Shown one piece after another: positions 61,537 through 64,000 of a stretch of 64,000 nucleotides of DNA. The stretch comes from Fulvimarina uroteuthidis (GTDB lineage Bacteria; Pseudomonadota; Alphaproteobacteria; Rhizobiales; Rhizobiaceae): contig NZ_JAXLPB010000002.1 of assembly GCF_034321785.1 (NCBI RefSeq), forward strand, positions 682,001 to 746,000. The letters run 5' to 3'. The notes beneath the pieces are model-generated. The model saw only the letters and a program-made list of their open reading frames with translations, ran no database searches and had not been told where the DNA came from. The translations under genes and the position numbers were made by a program. Each line of letters starts with the position of its first letter. Position 1 is the first letter of the stretch.

Positions 61537-62778
61537 TCATAAGGGGCCGAGGGCTTCGACGAGGTCGCGCGAAGGCCAGCACGTCTCGGCCAGACCGAGT
61601 TCGGCCTCCACCGCGCCGATGGCCCGCCGCGTCTTGAAGCCGGCGAGACCGTCGATCCCTCCGACGTCGAAGCCCTTGTCGACGAGGGCGGCTTGCACGG
61701 CGGCGACATCGCCGCGTGTCAGCCCGTCGGTCGATGCGAAGGGGGCGACGAGCGGGCCCGCGCCGATCATCCGGTCGGCAACATGGCCGACGAAGAGGGC
61801 GTAGAGGTCGGAATTGTTGTAGGCCTTGATGACGTAGAAGTTCGGCGTGGCGATGAAGGCCGGACCCTTCCGGCCCGCCGGCATCATGAGATGCCCGGTG
61901 CCCGCCAACTCGTGTCCGGGAAACGGACGCCCCGACACCCGGGCCGCGCCATCCTCGACGAAGCGCGAAATCGGACGGCCCTTGTCGGGACCTTCCAGGG
62001 TGCAGGAAAGACCCTTTGCGACCGTCACCTCGAAGCCCCAGTCGCGGCCCGGTTGCCAGCCATGTTCCTTCAGATAGTTCGCGATCGAGCCGAGCGTGTC
62101 GGGCACGGAATTCCAGATGTCGCGCTTGCCGTCACCATCGAAGTCGACGGCATAGTCCAGGAACTTCGAGGGCATGAATTGCGGCTGTCCGAGGGCCCCG
62201 GCCCACGATGATCGCATGTCGCGCACCGCCCTGTCGCCGTTCGATGCGATCTTCAGCGCCGCGACGAGCTCGGTGCGGAACATCTCCTTGCGCCGGGCAA
62301 GCCATGCCTTCGTACCCAGCACCTCGAAGGCGTCGTGCGGGATCGTCGCGTTTCCGAACGCCGATTCCCGGCCCCAGATCGCCACGAGAACGGGAGCGGG
62401 AACGCCGTATCGCGCCTCGATCCGGTCCAGAAGACCGGCATGGGTCTCAAGCAGCGCCTTGCCGGAGCGCACGGTCTCGGCAAGGGCGCGTTCGGATAGA
62501 TAGTCCGACCCGTTCTTGAACTCGGCCTGGACGTTGATCGGCGAAACGGCTTCCGTCTCGCCCGGAAGCGTCAGGTCGGGCAGATCGAGATCGGGCTCGA
62601 CGCCGGCGAACGCCGCATCGAAGATCTCGCGCGATACGCCCTGCGCTTCGGCCTCCGGCCAGATCGCGGTCTCCAGGAAGGTCCTGAAGTCTTTCGTCAG
62701 GGACTGATCGGCCCTGGACGCTCCGGCAGGACCGAAGACCATGAGAAGGGCGAAGACGAAGAGGGCGGGGACGCGCAT
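61537..62778 (-). CDS. Lytic murein transglycosylase with peptidoglycan-binding domain
   Basis: A 413-residue MltB-type enzyme. Signal peptide (cleavage after A-S-R-A, about residue 23), then SLT_2 domain with the catalytic Glu in W-G-R-E-S-A-F-G near residue 135, S-W-A-G-A-L-G-Q-P-Q-F-M-P and G-D-G-K-R-D-I-W. A C-terminal PG_binding_1 domain (about 340-400) has V-Q-A-A-L-V-D-K-G-F. It cleaves glycan strands in the periplasm. The ATG at 62778 puts the signal peptide first; 62796 is possible. Confidence 0.9.
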   Translation of the reverse strand: MRVPALFVFALLMVFGPAGASRADQSLTKDFRTFLETAIWPEAEAQGVSREIFDAAFAGVEPDLDLPDLTLPGETEAVSPINVQAEFKNGSDYLSERALAETVRSGKALLETHAGLLDRIEARYGVPAPVLVAIWGRESAFGNATIPHDAFEVLGTKAWLARRKEMFRTELVAALKIASNGDRAVRDMRSSWAGALGQPQFMPSKFLDYAVDFDGDGKRDIWNSVPDTLGSIANYLKEHGWQPGRDWGFEVTVAKGLSCTLEGPDKGRPISRFVEDGAARVSGRPFPGHELAGTGHLMMPAGRKGPAFIATPNFYVIKAYNNSDLYALFVGHVADRMIGAGPLVAPFASTDGLTRGDVAAVQAALVDKGFDVGGIDGLAGFKTRRAIGAVEAELGLAETCWPSRDLVEALGPL

Positions 62779-63027
62779 GCTCGGTGACCGGTCCATGGAA
62801 CGAGTGTCGGGACGGCCGACCCTAACCGAACGAACGGTCCCACGCCAAACGCGCAGGAAGACATTGCCCGATGGCGCTGCCGCCGCGGGTCGCGCCCGTC
62901 CCCCGGCAGGCTGGCGGCAAGGGAGAAAGAAACTCATGCATGAGCGATTTGATGGAACGGTCTTGCGGGAGTTCGGTTGGTCCAGAAGCGCGTAACCCGG
63001 CTCCCTTGATTCGAGAATGGCAAGTGA

Positions 63028-63963
63028 ATGAACGACAGACCGACCCGCACGAACGAGGACGGCCTTGAGGCCGGCACGCCAGACCCTGCAGATGGCGAGA
63101 GAGGTCACGCGAACGACGTTACCGAGCATCGGCTGAAGTACGAAGGCTCCTCGCTGACGAAAAGCGAACTGAAAGAGGTCGATCACCGCATGAAATTGCG
63201 GCCCCTCGCAGTTTACGAGATCGTGCGCCAGGAGGGCGAGGACGAGCTGACGCGGCCCTATCGCAGCCTGTGGTGGTCCGGCCTTGCGGCGGGACTTTCC
63301 ATCGGCTTTTCCGTCTATACGGAAGCTGCGATGCGGGCCTATCTTCCGGAGGCCGACTGGACGCCGCTTCTCGACAGCCTCGGCTATTCGGTCGGCTTTC
63401 TCATCGTCATTCTGGGCCGCCAGCAGCTCTTCACCGAGATCACTCTGACGGCGATGCTGCCGCTGCTGGCCCGGCCGACGATGGCGGGCGTTTTCGCGGT
63501 GGCGCGCCTGTGGACGATCGTCCTTGCGGCCAATCTCGTCGGCACGGCGATCTATGCGGCGGGGATCGCGTTCGACGTGTTGAACACGCCAACCATCGTC
63601 GCCGCGGCGATCGAGGTGTCGCGCGAGGCGACCCGGGGCGAATTCCTCGATATCCTTTTGCGCGGCATCGCGGCTGGCTGGCTGATGGCGACCGTCGTCT
63701 GGCTCATGCCGTCCGCCAAGGGATCCGGGTTCATCGTGATCGTGCTTCTGACATCGCTGATCGCGCTGTTCCATCTCGCCCACGTGGTCGCGGGCTCGGT
63801 CGAGGCGCTGACCCTGGTCTTCATCGGCGAGCGGGGCCTCTTCGAAACGATCTTCGGATTTCATCTGCCGGCGCTGGTCGGCAACGTTCTCGGCGGCTCC
63901 GCCCTCTTCGCGCTGATCAGCTACGGCCAGATCGCCGATGAACTCGACGAGCACGGCAACTGA
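63028..63963 (+). CDS. Formate/nitrite transporter family protein
   Basis: A 311-residue integral membrane protein with six hydrophobic segments from about residue 85 on. The N-terminal 75 residues are hydrophilic and contain L-T-K-S-E-L-K-E-V-D-H-R. The family features G-L-S-I-G-F-S near 94, Q-L-F-T-E near 133 and the H-L-A-H-V-V-A-G-S-V-E segment near 250 match the YfdC-like branch of the FNT family. Substrate unknown. The gene is complete and ends 40 bases before the window edge. Confidence 0.85.
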   Translation: MNDRPTRTNEDGLEAGTPDPADGERGHANDVTEHRLKYEGSSLTKSELKEVDHRMKLRPLAVYEIVRQEGEDELTRPYRSLWWSGLAAGLSIGFSVYTEAAMRAYLPEADWTPLLDSLGYSVGFLIVILGRQQLFTEITLTAMLPLLARPTMAGVFAVARLWTIVLAANLVGTAIYAAGIAFDVLNTPTIVAAAIEVSREATRGEFLDILLRGIAAGWLMATVVWLMPSAKGSGFIVIVLLTSLIALFHLAHVVAGSVEALTLVFIGERGLFETIFGFHLPALVGNVLGGSALFALISYGQIADELDEHGN

Positions 63964-64000
63964 CCGTGCCGCCGGCCCGTGTCGCACGAACGAAAAACGC

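Overview
The window looks like the chromosome of a high-GC alphaproteobacterium, most likely Hyphomicrobiales (Rhizobiales). The signs are a complete-looking order of RcGTA-type gene transfer agent (GTA) genes, a LexA-boxed imuA-imuB-dnaE2 cassette with the alphaproteobacterial GTTC-N7-GTTC box, a FeuP/FeuQ-like two-component system next to ccmIEFH, a fused cytochrome oxidase subunit I-III gene, a TorF-family porin and dapD. About 15 kb in the middle (33565 to about 48877) has clearly lower GC, other codon use and a phage-like gene content, and does not belong to this background.

Layout. 1-7240: a lipoprotein gene, then a minus-strand terminal oxidase operon (coxB with a fused haem c domain, fused coxA-coxC, a 3-TM protein, ctaG, a triheme cytochrome c, a zincin), most genes overlapping by ATGA. 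7367-13603: the SOS mutagenesis cassette with its LexA box. 13989-20936: DUF255/thioredoxin-fold protein, YbaK-type deacylase, rho, a glycine-zipper lipoprotein, a TorF-like porin and an OmpA lipoprotein. 21199-32296: the GTA cluster from a candidate promoter and leader hairpin through gp1 (TerS), gp2 (TerL), gp3 portal, gp4 protease, gp5 capsid, gp6-gp8 connectors, gp9 tail tube, gp10/10.1, a short gp11 tape measure, gp12, gp13 and most of gp14.

32297-33564 is a 1268-bp IS3-family element with matching terminal inverted repeats but no target duplication; it cuts gp14. Immediately beyond it begins the foreign segment: the 3' remnant of a gene, phage-like small genes, a T7-type endonuclease I, two paralogous zinc-ribbon-like genes around an AT-rich cassette, a KAP-family P-loop NTPase, a serine recombinase, a coiled-coil/winged-helix protein, a 30-residue microprotein, small minus-strand genes including a DUF5681-like protein, a large terminase, a P22-type portal that runs out of frame into the C-terminal half of a probable ejection protein, and two tail-fibre-like genes. 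No capsid, tail tube or lysis gene is visible. The segment ends at about 48877, where reading resumes in the C-terminal half of GTA gp15. The last residues of gp14 and roughly the first half of gp15 (by comparison with the usual family length) are missing. The GTA is therefore broken by a replacement, not a clean insertion. Two explanations remain open: an IS-mediated rearrangement with a defective podovirus-like prophage, or an assembly chimera at the IS.

48878-64000 returns to host sequence: gp15 remnant, a small membrane gene, a feuN-feuP-feuQ-like operon, a lipoprotein, ccmI-ccmE-ccmF-ccmH (cytochrome c maturation, which serves the haem c proteins of the oxidase operon), dapD, a ChaN-like protein, a lytic transglycosylase and a formate/nitrite-transporter family protein. 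I found no tRNA, rRNA or CRISPR array.
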